DNA of 64,000 nt from Actinomycetes bacterium (lineage in GTDB: Bacteria > Actinomycetota > Acidimicrobiia > Acidimicrobiales > Ilumatobacteraceae): contig JANYCT010000055.1 of NCBI GenBank assembly GCA_025360105.1, forward strand, positions 1 to 64,000. The letters run 5' to 3'. The notes beneath the pieces were generated by a model that saw only the letters and a program-made list of their open reading frames with translations, had not been told where the DNA came from and did not search any database. Below are positions 35,583 to 44,184 of this stretch, in pieces. Position 1 is the first letter of the stretch, and every line of letters begins with the position of its first letter. The translations under genes were made by a program, and so were the position numbers.

Positions 35583-36642
35583 CACCGGTGGCGAGCTGGT
35601 GAGCCCGTTGATCAGCAGCAAGTGCCTCGACGACATCGGTGAGGTTGCCGGCAAGCACTTCCTGTAGGCGGTAGATCGTGAAACCGATGCGGTGGTCGGT
35701 GACCCGGTTCTCCTTGTAGTTGTAGGTGCGGATTTTCTCACCGCGGCCACCGGTGCCCACCTGCGACTTGCGCTCAGCGGAAGCCTTGGCGTCGGCCTCT
35801 TGCTGGGCCGCCTGCAACAGCCGCGCGCGCAGCACAGTCATCGCCCTCGCCCGGTTCTGCAACTGGCTACGCTCGTCCTGCATGGCGACTGCGATACCGG
35901 TGGGCTTGTGGGTAATGCGAACCGCCGAGTCGGTGGTGTTGACTCCCTGCCCGCCGGGCCCACTTGCGCGATACACATCGATTTGCAGATCTTTCTCGTC
36001 GATCTCTATCTCTACCTCTTCGGCCTCGGCGAGCACCAACACGGTTGCCGACGACGTGTGAATGCGTCCTTGGCTCTCGGTGACGGGCACACGTTGCACA
36101 CGGTGGGTGCCGCCTTCATATTTCAGATGACTCCACGCGGTGTCACCCTTGACCATGAAAGTGATCTGGTTCAGGCCGCCAAGGTCACTCGCATCGGTGG
36201 ACAACACATCAATCGACCAACCCTGCTGCGCGGCGTATCCGGAGTACATCTCGAACAGATCGCGTGCGAACAAGTTGGCCTCTTCGCCACCTTCTGCGCC
36301 ACGAATCTCCATGATCACGGCCTTGCCGTCGTTGGGATCGCGGGGCAACAGCAACAGGCGGATGCCTTCCTCAAGCCGTGCAATCTCGGCATCGGATGCG
36401 GCCAGATCGTCGCGTAACGCCCCGCGTTCGTCGGCGCTCGCGTATGTGAGCAACTCCCGAGCAGCAGATGAGTCCTCGACCGACGCGCGCAGCGAGCGGA
36501 TGAGGGTGACGATCGGCGTGAGCTCCTTGTACCGCTTGGTCTTCTCGCGCAGCAAACCGGCGTCGGTGAGTATCGCTGAGTCCGAGAGTTCGGCCTCGAC
36601 GGTGAGGTATTCGTCTTCTACGGCAGCCAATCGATCAATCAC
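35575..36642 (-). CDS. prfA: Peptide chain release factor 1
   Basis: Recognises UAA and UAG stop codons and triggers peptide release. The 355-residue protein has the catalytic loop GPGGQGVN, and the RF1-type anticodon tripeptide PVT in RVPVTESQGRIHTSSA. IDVYRASGPGG, RITHKPTGIAV and RSQLQNRARAM follow in the normal order. It starts at GTG 36642. Its GGQ glutamine is the substrate of PrmC encoded directly downstream. Confidence 0.96.
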   Translation of the reverse strand: MIDRLAAVEDEYLTVEAELSDSAILTDAGLLREKTKRYKELTPIVTLIRSLRASVEDSSAARELLTYASADERGALRDDLAASDAEIARLEEGIRLLLLPRDPNDGKAVIMEIRGAEGGEEANLFARDLFEMYSGYAAQQGWSIDVLSTDASDLGGLNQITFMVKGDTAWSHLKYEGGTHRVQRVPVTESQGRIHTSSATVLVLAEAEEVEIEIDEKDLQIDVYRASGPGGQGVNTTDSAVRITHKPTGIAVAMQDERSQLQNRARAMTVLRARLLQAAQQEADAKASAERKSQVGTGGRGEKIRTYNYKENRVTDHRIGFTIYRLQEVLAGNLTDVVEALAADQRAHQLATGDD

Positions 36643-36682
36643 AACCCCGCAAGGCTACGCCAGGCTGAGCAGAACGCCGCGC

Positions 36683-37711
36683 CTACGCCGACGTGACGAT
36701 GCGTACGGGGCCGACAGCCTGCTCGGCCAAACGGCGCGTCACCGGCGATGCGTCGCGCTCGGGTACGAGCAGCACCACCGCGGCTTCGTGAGCGTCGGGC
36801 AGATGCATTTGGCGGGCGTCGACGGCGAACGGCACCAGATCGAGATCGATGCCCACCGAGCAGACCACCACGAGCGGCTCACCGGACAACGACTCGCCGA
36901 TGGCAACGCACGGCACGGGGTCCTTGAGATTCGCCCGAGGCACCGGCGGGTCGGCAACGCGCAATTGTGCGGCCCCGACCCGTTCGGGTTGCTGCACCAC
37001 CTGCCAACGCAAGAACCGTTCGGCACCGAGTCGATTCAGCGGATGCAGCGGCGCATCGACGTTGCGATGCGCGACGACGGCTTCGACCACGTCGGCCAAC
37101 GCCTCGACGGTCGGCCGATTGCCGTGCAACATCAGGAACGACTCGCGATCGTGCACACCGACGCCGACCTCGAGACGGGTTTCGCCGGTGTACGCGTCGG
37201 TGACCACGCGGCATACCTCGAGCCCGCGAATCTCGCCGGCGAATACCCCACATTCCTCCACCGGTTCGGCACCGGCCTCGGCAATTGCGCGGCGCCACAC
37301 CTCGTGCGCCGGGTCAATATTGGCTACCGCTGGATACGGCTCGGCAACCGCCGGCACAAGCACGCGCTCAACGGCATGCCACACCGAAATGGGCGTGGTG
37401 AACAGCGCGGCTCGGCGCGCCAGTAACCCGGTAGACGCCTCGGCGATCACCGCGACTTCGCGCACATCGGCCTGTCGACTCGACCACGCGAGCGCTGCAC
37501 CGAGTCCCCGTTCGGGTTGTTCGTCGAGCAGCACCCAGGCAGTCCCGTCGTCGACCAAAGCGGCGCCGCGACCAAAGCGGCCGGCCTCGGCGAGAACCGC
37601 GTCCGTGGCCGGCACGCGACCGATGTGGTCGCGCACCAGTGCGTTCAGCTTCATCGCGAGCAAGCCAGCGCGCCGCGATGGATCGGCAGATGAGACGCCA
37701 GATGTAGTCAC
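36683..37711 (-). CDS. Uncharacterised soluble protein
   Basis: A 342-residue protein that I do not recognise. It has no signal peptide or membrane helix. It looks like an alpha/beta protein: strands such as GAALVDDGTAWVLLDE, REVAVIAEAS, LEVCRVVTDAYTG, EPLVVVCSVGIDLDLVPFAV and AAVVLLVPERDASP alternate with helices. DRESFLMLHGNRPTVEALADVV and HPLNRLGAERFLRWQVV stand out as likely conserved blocks. It lies 40 bp upstream of prfA and 9 bp downstream of the DUF1501 gene on the same strand. An alternative start is the Met of MKLNALVRDH, about 20 codons in. Confidence 0.6.
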   Translation of the reverse strand: MTTSGVSSADPSRRAGLLAMKLNALVRDHIGRVPATDAVLAEAGRFGRGAALVDDGTAWVLLDEQPERGLGAALAWSSRQADVREVAVIAEASTGLLARRAALFTTPISVWHAVERVLVPAVAEPYPAVANIDPAHEVWRRAIAEAGAEPVEECGVFAGEIRGLEVCRVVTDAYTGETRLEVGVGVHDRESFLMLHGNRPTVEALADVVEAVVAHRNVDAPLHPLNRLGAERFLRWQVVQQPERVGAAQLRVADPPVPRANLKDPVPCVAIGESLSGEPLVVVCSVGIDLDLVPFAVDARQMHLPDAHEAAVVLLVPERDASPVTRRLAEQAVGPVRIVTSA

Positions 37712-37720
37712 CGCGTCAGG

Positions 37721-40186
37721 CTACGCGGTGAAGTACCCCACGACATCGGCGATCAAGTGCGTCGTGCCCGCCGAGTTGAACAGTGCGACGGCACCATCGC
37801 TGCCCACTTTGGCGATCACGAGATTCGCACGCGTGACTCCGGCAACAGTGTTCAGGTTCGAGGCCGTCGGCAGCGATTCACCACTCGGGTACACGCTGAC
37901 GAACGCGTTGACGGTCGGCTCGGTGGCCGTTACGTTCAACGCCACTGCCACCACCCCTGTCGACGGGATGCCCTTTTGCCCGAGCACAGGCAGGATCAGC
38001 GGAGTCTGGGCAACGGGGTGCGACACGCCGCCATCGGTGCGTGTGTCGAGCAGTCGCGCCGGGGTCATCGCCGTCAGCTGTGAACCCGAACCGGCGCGGA
38101 AGTACCCGAGCACATCGGCGATCAGGTGAGTGGAGCCGAAGGAATTGAACAGCGACACCTTGCCGCCCGCGCCAAGCTTGGAGATCACCAAGTTCGGTAC
38201 TGTCTGGTCGCCCACGAAGTTGAGATTCGAGGCCGTTGGCATCGCGGTGCCCGTCGGCCAAGCGGTGATGAAACCAGGACCCGTGGGTTCGGTAACCGTC
38301 ACGTTCATCACCACACAGTCGGCGTCGGCGGCGACGCCACCACGCCCGGATACCTGCAGGTCGATCGCCGTTCCTTGTGCAACGGGTGCCTGTGGTGCTC
38401 CGAGTCCACTGCGTGTGTCCAGCACCCGTGCCGGCGTGAGGGAACTGAAGCGGGATCCGGCGGCCGTGCCGAAGTAGCCGACGACATCGACGACACAGTG
38501 CCCTCCCGCGCTATTGAACACGCTGGCTTGCCCGGCATCGTTCAGCATCGTGATGACCAGATTGGGGACCACATCGCCGCCACGCGTGTTCAACGACGAC
38601 GTGCCCGGGCGATCGACGCCTGCTGGCCAGACGGTAAGGAACGCCGGCGCGGCACCACCAACAGACGTCACGTTCAAGACGGCAGCGAGTACCCCCGAGG
38701 TCGGGATGCCGCCGCGACCGGTCACCTGCAGCGAGCGCATCATGCCCTGCCCAAACGGCGACTTGGGTCCGCCAGTTCCATCGCGAGAGTCCATAAGGCG
38801 GAAGGGAACCACCCCGACGAAGTCCGTGGGCACGGTCTTGGCCGGTGGCGTACCGCCGCTCCCGCCACCACCGCCGCCGCTGAGCGCGTTGAACAGGTTG
38901 AGGTTCTCGTAGGAGCCGTTGAGCACCGTGCTTGCACCACCACCGAGCCAGCCATCGAGCACCGACGCGTACAGCGATCGGAAGTCGACGGAGAAGTCGA
39001 GTCGATCCCACCGGTCGAGTGCGTTGAGCGACGGCTGCTGGCCGTACAGTCCACCGCGCACCGATGGCCCAATCACAAAGTGATTGTTCGCAGTGCCATG
39101 GTCGGTACCGCCGGAGTCGTTCGACCAGGGCGTACGGCCGAACTCACTGAAGGTCATCACCGTCACTCGACCCTGGAACCGACTGTCCACCGTTGCGAAG
39201 AACATCTGCAACGCGGCGTCGAGTTCGGACATGCGGTCGCCGTGGCCATTCAGTTCGTCAGAGTGAGTGTCGAAGTTGTCGTAGCTGGCGTCGATCACGC
39301 GAAGACCAAGATCCGCGTTGATCAGCCGGGCCGCAACTGTCATCCGCTTCATCAGTTCGCCGCTCGGCAAATCGGCGACGAAGATGGGTGCAACCGTCTG
39401 CCCGACGTCGATCTGGGAATGTTCGGTTCGGGCGATCATGTCGTGCCACGGGCCTCGGCCTGCGGGAGCGGCGGAGTACGCCCGAATCGCGTTGTACATC
39501 CGCAGATCACTTGCAGACGTGCCATCGCCGAAATCGAGTCCCCATTCCGGGATCGTCGTTGCGCGGTAGTCATTGCCGATCATGTGCAACGGCAGCGACG
39601 AGCCCACGACCGCTGCCTTGAACAGATCGCTGGCGTTCGAGACCCCGTCGAGCCAGCGGCCCACCCAACCCGATGTGGGCAGGTTTGTGTCGGAGCGGCC
39701 ATACATCCACGTGGCCATCGAGTTGAAGTGGCTGAGGTCTGGGTCCGGATAGCCCACACCCTGCACGATCGCGACCCGACCCTGGTCATAAAGACTCTTC
39801 AGGAAGGTGAGGTTGGGGTGCAGGCCGACGTTGCTGTCGATGTGAAGCACCTGCGCGGGCGGGATCGCGATGTTCGCCCGATAGTCGTAGTACAAGCTGT
39901 TGCCGTAGGGCACCACAGTGTTCAGACCGTCGTTACCGCCGTACATGCCCAGAAGCACGAGCACGCCATCGGCAGGACCGATCGGATTCGTTGCCCACGC
40001 TGCGCGCAATTGGCCGGGCAGCAACTGGGGCAGCACCGATGCACCGAGGGAGCCAAGCGCGACTCCTCCGCCGACGCCGTAGCCCACCATCTTCAGGAAC
40101 TGACGGCGGTTGAATCCGCTGGGATCGTCGTCGCTCACCGAGAGCAGCGCGAGCGCATCAGCAGTGGAGATGTCATGATCGAGCAT
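37721..40186 (-). CDS. Tat-exported DUF1501 protein with three C-terminal surface repeats
   Basis: An 821-residue exported protein. The twin-arginine signal is NRRQFLKMVGYGVGGGVALG, with Arg27-Arg28. The DUF1501 domain follows (VLVLLGMYGGNDGLNTVVPY, FSEFGRTPWSNDSGGTDHG), a sulfatase/alkaline-phosphatase-like fold of unknown activity. After a Gly-rich linker (SGGGGGGSGG) come three repeats of about 115 residues at roughly 461-573, 585-697 and 710-821. Each begins RLxDTR or a variant and ends with a VVDVVGYF-like strand. Such repeats are widespread in secreted actinobacterial proteins and probably mediate surface attachment. It directly follows its usual partner, a DUF1800 gene. Confidence 0.88.
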   Translation of the reverse strand: MLDHDISTADALALLSVSDDDPSGFNRRQFLKMVGYGVGGGVALGSLGASVLPQLLPGQLRAAWATNPIGPADGVLVLLGMYGGNDGLNTVVPYGNSLYYDYRANIAIPPAQVLHIDSNVGLHPNLTFLKSLYDQGRVAIVQGVGYPDPDLSHFNSMATWMYGRSDTNLPTSGWVGRWLDGVSNASDLFKAAVVGSSLPLHMIGNDYRATTIPEWGLDFGDGTSASDLRMYNAIRAYSAAPAGRGPWHDMIARTEHSQIDVGQTVAPIFVADLPSGELMKRMTVAARLINADLGLRVIDASYDNFDTHSDELNGHGDRMSELDAALQMFFATVDSRFQGRVTVMTFSEFGRTPWSNDSGGTDHGTANNHFVIGPSVRGGLYGQQPSLNALDRWDRLDFSVDFRSLYASVLDGWLGGGASTVLNGSYENLNLFNALSGGGGGGSGGTPPAKTVPTDFVGVVPFRLMDSRDGTGGPKSPFGQGMMRSLQVTGRGGIPTSGVLAAVLNVTSVGGAAPAFLTVWPAGVDRPGTSSLNTRGGDVVPNLVITMLNDAGQASVFNSAGGHCVVDVVGYFGTAAGSRFSSLTPARVLDTRSGLGAPQAPVAQGTAIDLQVSGRGGVAADADCVVMNVTVTEPTGPGFITAWPTGTAMPTASNLNFVGDQTVPNLVISKLGAGGKVSLFNSFGSTHLIADVLGYFRAGSGSQLTAMTPARLLDTRTDGGVSHPVAQTPLILPVLGQKGIPSTGVVAVALNVTATEPTVNAFVSVYPSGESLPTASNLNTVAGVTRANLVIAKVGSDGAVALFNSAGTTHLIADVVGYFTA

Positions 40187-40199
40187 TGGTCGGTCTCCT

Positions 40200-41501
40200 T
40201 CAGGCCACGTGCATCTCGGGGGCGAGCATCGCCATCGACAACAGGTTCGTCGGCTCCCACCAGTCGCCGTAGGGTGCAGCGGCGCGTTGGGCGGTGAGGA
40301 AGTTCGTCATCGCAGAGCGGGTCACCGTCGACAACGGAGCGATACCGAACAGAGTCGCCACGGCGTCGATGGCGTCGCTGATCGAGAGGCTCTTCAAATT
40401 GTCGTAACCGCCGTTCTGGCGAAGGTGCCAGGTGATGCCGCGCGCAAAGCCGGCGCGAGCGCCGAACGTGCTGGTGTTCACCCAATAGGCATTCGACTTC
40501 CAGCCAGCGACGTTTGGCGGGTCGAACGGCACTTGGCCCATGCCGTCGACGTACCACTGCGGGTTGATCGCATCGGAACGGAACCCGGTGTAGTACATCA
40601 ACGCGACCACCCAGTCGACCGGGCTGCGCACCAGACCCTGCGTAGCCGTAGGAAGGTAGAACTCGCTGCGCAGGAACATCGCCTTGAGTAACGGCTTCAC
40701 CTGCCAGTTGGCGGCGAAGCCCGGAGCGAGCGCGTCGATCACAGCGGCCGGTGGGTTCTGATGGGCAAAGTACTCCCAGAGCTTGCCGACGATTCGCCGC
40801 GCCACGAGCAACGCCTTTGCGGCGTTGTTGAGCAACATCTCGTCGATGATCTGCGGACCGGTCCACGCCTTGGTGGTGCCGAAGAAGGTCTTGTTCGTGA
40901 TGTCGTGGCGAGCGCTGTGATACTCGTACGCGTAGGTGGTCCAGTTGATGCCGTAGCCGGTCCAGGCCCGCGCCGCGGCCAGCACATCTGACTCGGCGTA
41001 GTTGCCGACCCCCAGCGTGAATAGCTCCAGCAGTTCGCGGGCGAAGTTCTCGTTCGGCGACGTCTTGGTGTTTTCCGCGTTGTCGAGGTACAGCAACATC
41101 GCAGGCTCGATCGCCATCGCCTGCGTGAGGGAGTAAAAGCTGCCGATCGCATTGTCGCGATAGAGCTTGTTCTGCTTGGTCATCGCCCAGGTGTTGCCCA
41201 CCTTGCCCCAGCTGCTCGTGAAGTGCCCGTGCCAGAAGAAGGTCATCTTCTCCTGCATGGGCTTGGCTGAATCGACCATGCGATCGAGCCACCACTTCGA
41301 AGCGAACACGTACTGGTCCCACCCCATGCCGTCGATGGTGTGATCAATGAAGGCCGGCAGCATCACCGGGTCGGCCGGAAAGTTCAAGATGTCGTCGATG
41401 GCAGCGTCGAGTGTGCCCTGGCTCAGTGCGGTCACCCGATCGGGACGCGCCACGTATTCGGTGCGGCGGAGAAGGTGTGCGATTTGTGTTGGATCGGCCA
41501 C
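40200..41501 (-). CDS. DUF1800 family protein
   Basis: A 433-residue member of DUF1800, a family nearly always encoded beside DUF1501. Typical blocks are AHLLRRTEYVARPDRV, MTFFWHGHFTSSWGKV, NENFARELLELFTLGVGNY and AARAWTGYGI. No clear signal peptide is visible, so export may depend on the DUF1501 partner or another route. GTG 41501 follows GGAAAGGGG at a good distance. A promoter-like pair lies at 41534-41562. The DUF1501 gene begins 13 bp downstream, consistent with one operon. The biochemical role of both is unknown. Confidence 0.9.
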   Translation of the reverse strand: MADPTQIAHLLRRTEYVARPDRVTALSQGTLDAAIDDILNFPADPVMLPAFIDHTIDGMGWDQYVFASKWWLDRMVDSAKPMQEKMTFFWHGHFTSSWGKVGNTWAMTKQNKLYRDNAIGSFYSLTQAMAIEPAMLLYLDNAENTKTSPNENFARELLELFTLGVGNYAESDVLAAARAWTGYGINWTTYAYEYHSARHDITNKTFFGTTKAWTGPQIIDEMLLNNAAKALLVARRIVGKLWEYFAHQNPPAAVIDALAPGFAANWQVKPLLKAMFLRSEFYLPTATQGLVRSPVDWVVALMYYTGFRSDAINPQWYVDGMGQVPFDPPNVAGWKSNAYWVNTSTFGARAGFARGITWHLRQNGGYDNLKSLSISDAIDAVATLFGIAPLSTVTRSAMTNFLTAQRAAAPYGDWWEPTNLLSMAMLAPEMHVA

Positions 41502-41533
41502 GGCGGATGTGCCCCTTTCCAGAGTCGTACATC

Positions 41534-41562
41534 CGTATCGGCACCTGCCGGTGCTGACTCAA
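41534..41562 (-). promoter_or_regulatory. Promoter-like element for the DUF1800-DUF1501 operon
   Basis: On the minus strand TTGAGT (41562-41557) and GATACG (41539-41534) are 17 bp apart, about 33 bp before the DUF1800 start. The spacer holds an inverted repeat GCACC-GGCA-GGTGC that could be an operator. Both boxes are imperfect. Confidence 0.45.
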
Positions 41563-41631
41563 GCACTCTTGACGGCGACTTGAGCCCAGGTGCCCGCAGG
41601 AGGGAGAAAGATTGGGGCGGCTCGAAAACGA

Positions 41632-41667
41632 CACGCGCCACCCGATCGTGTGAACGGGTGGCGCGTG
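41632..41667 (-). terminator. Intrinsic terminator after rpmE
   Basis: A perfect 13-bp stem, CACGCGCCACCCG (41632-41644) with CGGGTGGCGCGTG (41655-41667), and a 10-nt loop. Read on the minus strand it is followed by TCGTTTTCG, a short T-run, about 40 bp after the rpmE stop. It is the clearest Rho-independent terminator in the window and separates rpmE from the DUF1800 operon. Confidence 0.8.
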
Positions 41668-41705
41668 AACGATGTGCGTCGTGGGCCAGCAAACGCTGCC
41701 CAGAA

Positions 41706-41918
41706 CTACTGACCCTTGCGTGCTCCATAGCGCTTGTTGAAGCGCTCGACGCGGCCACCGGCATCGACGAGCTTCTGCTTGCCGGTGTAGTAGGGGTGGC
41801 ACTCGTTGCAGAGTTCGACGCTGAGGTTGCCCGTGCGCGTGCTCTGCGTGGTGAAGGTGTTACCGCAGGTGCACTTCACGGTGACATCAGCGTAAACGGG
41901 GTGGATGTCGGTCTTCAT
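41706..41918 (-). CDS. rpmE: 50S ribosomal protein L31 (zinc-binding type)
   Basis: A 70-residue ribosomal protein of the large-subunit central protuberance. It starts MKTDIHPVY and has four cysteines in CTCGN and [14 protein letters not shown], so it is the zinc-containing C+ form that zinc-starved cells replace with a C- paralogue. ATG 41918 is right because GGAG lies just upstream; a TTG twelve bases earlier would overlap that SD. It is the gene after rho, as in other actinobacteria, and ends in a strong terminator. Confidence 0.96.
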   Translation of the reverse strand: MKTDIHPVYADVTVKCTCGNTFTTQSTRTGNLSVELCNECHPYYTGKQKLVDAGGRVERFNKRYGARKGQ

Positions 41919-41971
41919 GACGATCTCCAAAAGTGAAACGAATTCAAGACGATAGCGGCCGAAACCGGAAT

Positions 41972-41995
41972 TCAGACTGGGCTGGGCCAGTCTGA
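41972..41995 (-). terminator. Hairpin after rho
   Basis: A 9-bp stem, TCAGACTGG (41972-41980) with CCAGTCTGA (41987-41995), and a 6-nt loop, 18 bp after the rho stop. On the minus strand it is followed by AATTCCGGTTT, only weakly T-rich. It may terminate or attenuate rho transcription before rpmE. Confidence 0.5.
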
Positions 41996-42013
41996 GTCAG
42001 CGACGCGGCCTTG

Positions 42014-43894
42014 TCAGCTGGCGGGCTGCTTGGAGATCTCCTTGAGGAACTCGTCGTTGGTTCGGAAGGTCTTCAGCCGATCGATCAACAACTCGAGTCC
42101 CGGGGCGGCATTGCCCTCGGCAGCCAGCCCTGACAGCACCCGACGCAGCTTCCAGACCATCTGTAGCTGGTTGCGATCGAACAGCAACTCTTCGTGACGC
42201 GTACTCGAGGCGTCGACATCAATGGCCGGATAGACCCGGCGCTCGGCCAAGCGGCGATCGAGGCGTAGCTCCATGTTGCCGGTTCCTTTGAACTCCTCGA
42301 AGATCGCATCGTCCATCCGACTATTCGTCTCGATCAGCGCCGTAGCAAGAATCGTGAGCGAGCCGCCTTCTTCGATGTTTCGTGCCGCACCGAAAAACTT
42401 CTTCGGCGGATACAACGCGCCGGCATCGATGCCACCTGACATCACGCGGCCGGTTGCCGGTGCAGCCAAGTTGTAGGCGCGACTGAGGCGAGTAATGCCG
42501 TCGAGGATGATGACCACGTCCTTGCCCATCTCGACGAGACGCTTGGCCTTCTCGATGCACAGTTCGGCCACGTGGGTGTGCTCCTCGCTCGGCCGGTCGA
42601 ATGTGCTCGCGATGACTTCGCCCTTGACGGTTCGACGCATGTCGGTCACTTCCTCGGGGCGCTCATCGATGAGCAACACGATGAGCGTCACCTCGGGATG
42701 GTTGCGTTCGATCGCGGTCGCGATGGTCTTCATGATGGTGGTCTTGCCGGCCTTGGGCGGCGACACGATGATGCCGCGCTGACCCTTGCCGATGGGACTG
42801 ATCAGATCGATGATGCGCGCCGTCATGTTCGTGGGGTCTGCCGGATTCTCGAGCTGCAGTTTGGTGTCGGGAAACAGCGGAGTGAGGTCCTCGAAACAGG
42901 GGCGGTCGCGCGCCTTGTCGGGATCGTCCTCATTCACGGTGTGGATCTCGAGCATTGCCGGGTTCTTCTCGTTGCGACCCGCGGGCCGGCTCAGTCCGGT
43001 GACGAAATCGCCCTTGCGCAGGCCGTACTGACGGGTGAGCTTCACGGGAATGTAGGCATCGTCACGGCTGGCGAGATAGCCGTTGACGCGCAGAAAGCCG
43101 TAGCCCTCGTCGCGAAGGTCGAGATAGCCGGACACGCTCACCGGTTCGAGTTGCTGCTGCTCGCCACCGTCTGCACGGTCGCCGCGCTCGAAACGATTGC
43201 TGCGCTGAACATCGGTTCGCTGACCATTCTCGCGCTGCGCATCGGTTCTCTGGCCGTTCTCGCGTTGCGCATCGGTTCTCTGGGCGTATTCGCGCGGAGC
43301 ATCGGGACGTGCCCCATCGATGCGCTCGCCGTCGGGACGGTCACCGAACTCGGAGCGGTTCTTGTTCCGTCGGCGGCGGCGACGGCGGCTGGCGCCCTGG
43401 CCGTCTCCCTCTGCCCCTGCGTCGCCGCCCTCGGCGTCGCCACCGTCGGAGTCGTCGTCACCATCGGCGTTAGCCGCAGTTGATGCAGTGGGCGTGGTGC
43501 TCGACGTCGGCGCTGACTGCGTTGCCGGACTGGTATCGGTGCTGATGCCCTGGCGGATCAGCTCGACCTCCCAATCGGGCAGGGGCTCGCCGTCGGAACC
43601 GACGATGAGCTCCTCGGCCCCGAGCGGCGCAGGCACGACGACGTTGGCCGCAGGCTTGGCCCCGCCACGTGCGCCACCCGTGCGGGTCGGCGCAGGCGGC
43701 GGAGTTGACTTCACCTCAGCAGTTTGCGCTGCAGTTGGTGCATCACCGCCGCCGACTTGTTCGAGGATCTTGTCGATCAGATCGGCTTTCTTGGCACGAG
43801 ACGTGGTCTTTACGCCAAGCGCCGAAGCGATCGCAAACAACTGGTCGCGATCTTTCGATTCCAGCATTGACAGTTCGAGGGCATCCGCAGCCAC
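42014..43894 (-). CDS. rho: Transcription termination factor Rho
   Basis: Hexameric RNA-dependent ATPase that ends transcription, about 626 residues. The N-terminal Rho_N helix domain ([19 protein letters not shown]) is followed by roughly 200 residues of low-complexity sequence, first Pro/Ala/acidic, then Arg-rich ([15 protein letters not shown]) with Gln/Arg/Asp 10-residue repeats. Then come the RNA-binding cold-shock-like domain ([19 protein letters not shown]) and the ATPase with Walker A PPKAGKTT and the [17 protein letters not shown] region. Such insertions are typical of high-GC Gram-positive Rho proteins. GTG 43894 is chosen because GGAAAG lies 9 nt upstream; TTG 43903 abuts that SD. 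Confidence 0.94.
   Translation of the reverse strand: MAADALELSMLESKDRDQLFAIASALGVKTTSRAKKADLIDKILEQVGGGDAPTAAQTAEVKSTPPPAPTRTGGARGGAKPAANVVVPAPLGAEELIVGSDGEPLPDWEVELIRQGISTDTSPATQSAPTSSTTPTASTAANADGDDDSDGGDAEGGDAGAEGDGQGASRRRRRRRNKNRSEFGDRPDGERIDGARPDAPREYAQRTDAQRENGQRTDAQRENGQRTDVQRSNRFERGDRADGGEQQQLEPVSVSGYLDLRDEGYGFLRVNGYLASRDDAYIPVKLTRQYGLRKGDFVTGLSRPAGRNEKNPAMLEIHTVNEDDPDKARDRPCFEDLTPLFPDTKLQLENPADPTNMTARIIDLISPIGKGQRGIIVSPPKAGKTTIMKTIATAIERNHPEVTLIVLLIDERPEEVTDMRRTVKGEVIASTFDRPSEEHTHVAELCIEKAKRLVEMGKDVVIILDGITRLSRAYNLAAPATGRVMSGGIDAGALYPPKKFFGAARNIEEGGSLTILATALIETNSRMDDAIFEEFKGTGNMELRLDRRLAERRVYPAIDVDASSTRHEELLFDRNQLQMVWKLRRVLSGLAAEGNAAPGLELLIDRLKTFRTNDEFLKEISKQPAS
43201..43290 (-). 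repeat. Three 30-bp repeats within rho
   Basis: Imperfect 30-bp units at 43201, 43231 and 43261 encode the 10-residue period [10 protein letters not shown] in the low-complexity insert of Rho. The segment is Arg/Gln/Asp-rich, predicted disordered and likely RNA-binding. In-frame copy-number change would be tolerated. Confidence 0.75.
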
Positions 43895-43916
43895 AGGGAC
43901 CAACTTTCCAAAGTGT

Positions 43917-43930
43917 GTCCCTCACGGGAC
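43917..43930 (-). promoter_or_regulatory. Small hairpin just upstream of the rho ribosome-binding site
   Basis: GTCCC-TCAC-GGGAC, a 5-bp stem with a 4-nt loop, lies in the rho leader about 10 nt before the GGAAAG Shine-Dalgarno. It could influence translation start. Rho genes are often autoregulated in their leader, but that is not shown here. Confidence 0.3.
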
Positions 43931-44110
43931 AAAGAGTCGCTACGGCGGGAGACGTGCGACGTGCGAACGCACTACGGACGCCGATGTACCCAGGTAGCAA
44001 GAGGGATTCACACGGTCACGGTTCCGCCGGCAAGCGGTGCCGAGCACAGGGGCTGAGCGGACGCTGGGGGGCGCATCGGAACGTGCAGCCCGGAGAAGGG
44101 CCTTCAGCAC

Positions 44111-44138
44111 CCTATACAGAGGGGCCGTCGTGATGCAA
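44111..44138 (-). promoter_or_regulatory. Promoter-like element for rho
   Basis: On the minus strand TTGCAT (44138-44133) and TATAGG (44116-44111) are separated by 16 bp. Transcription from about 44104 would give a 5' leader of roughly 210 nt before rho. The 290-bp gap 43895-44184 holds this element and the leader; I see no gene in it. Confidence 0.5.
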
Positions 44139-44184
44139 CAACCCGCGGTGCACGTTCGATCGAGCAGACCCCAGCGCGACGGGC

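Noticed and set aside
38126-40297. 723-codon plus-strand open frame
   Set aside because: It is a high-GC shadow of the DUF1501 gene, rich in Arg/His and without a known motif.
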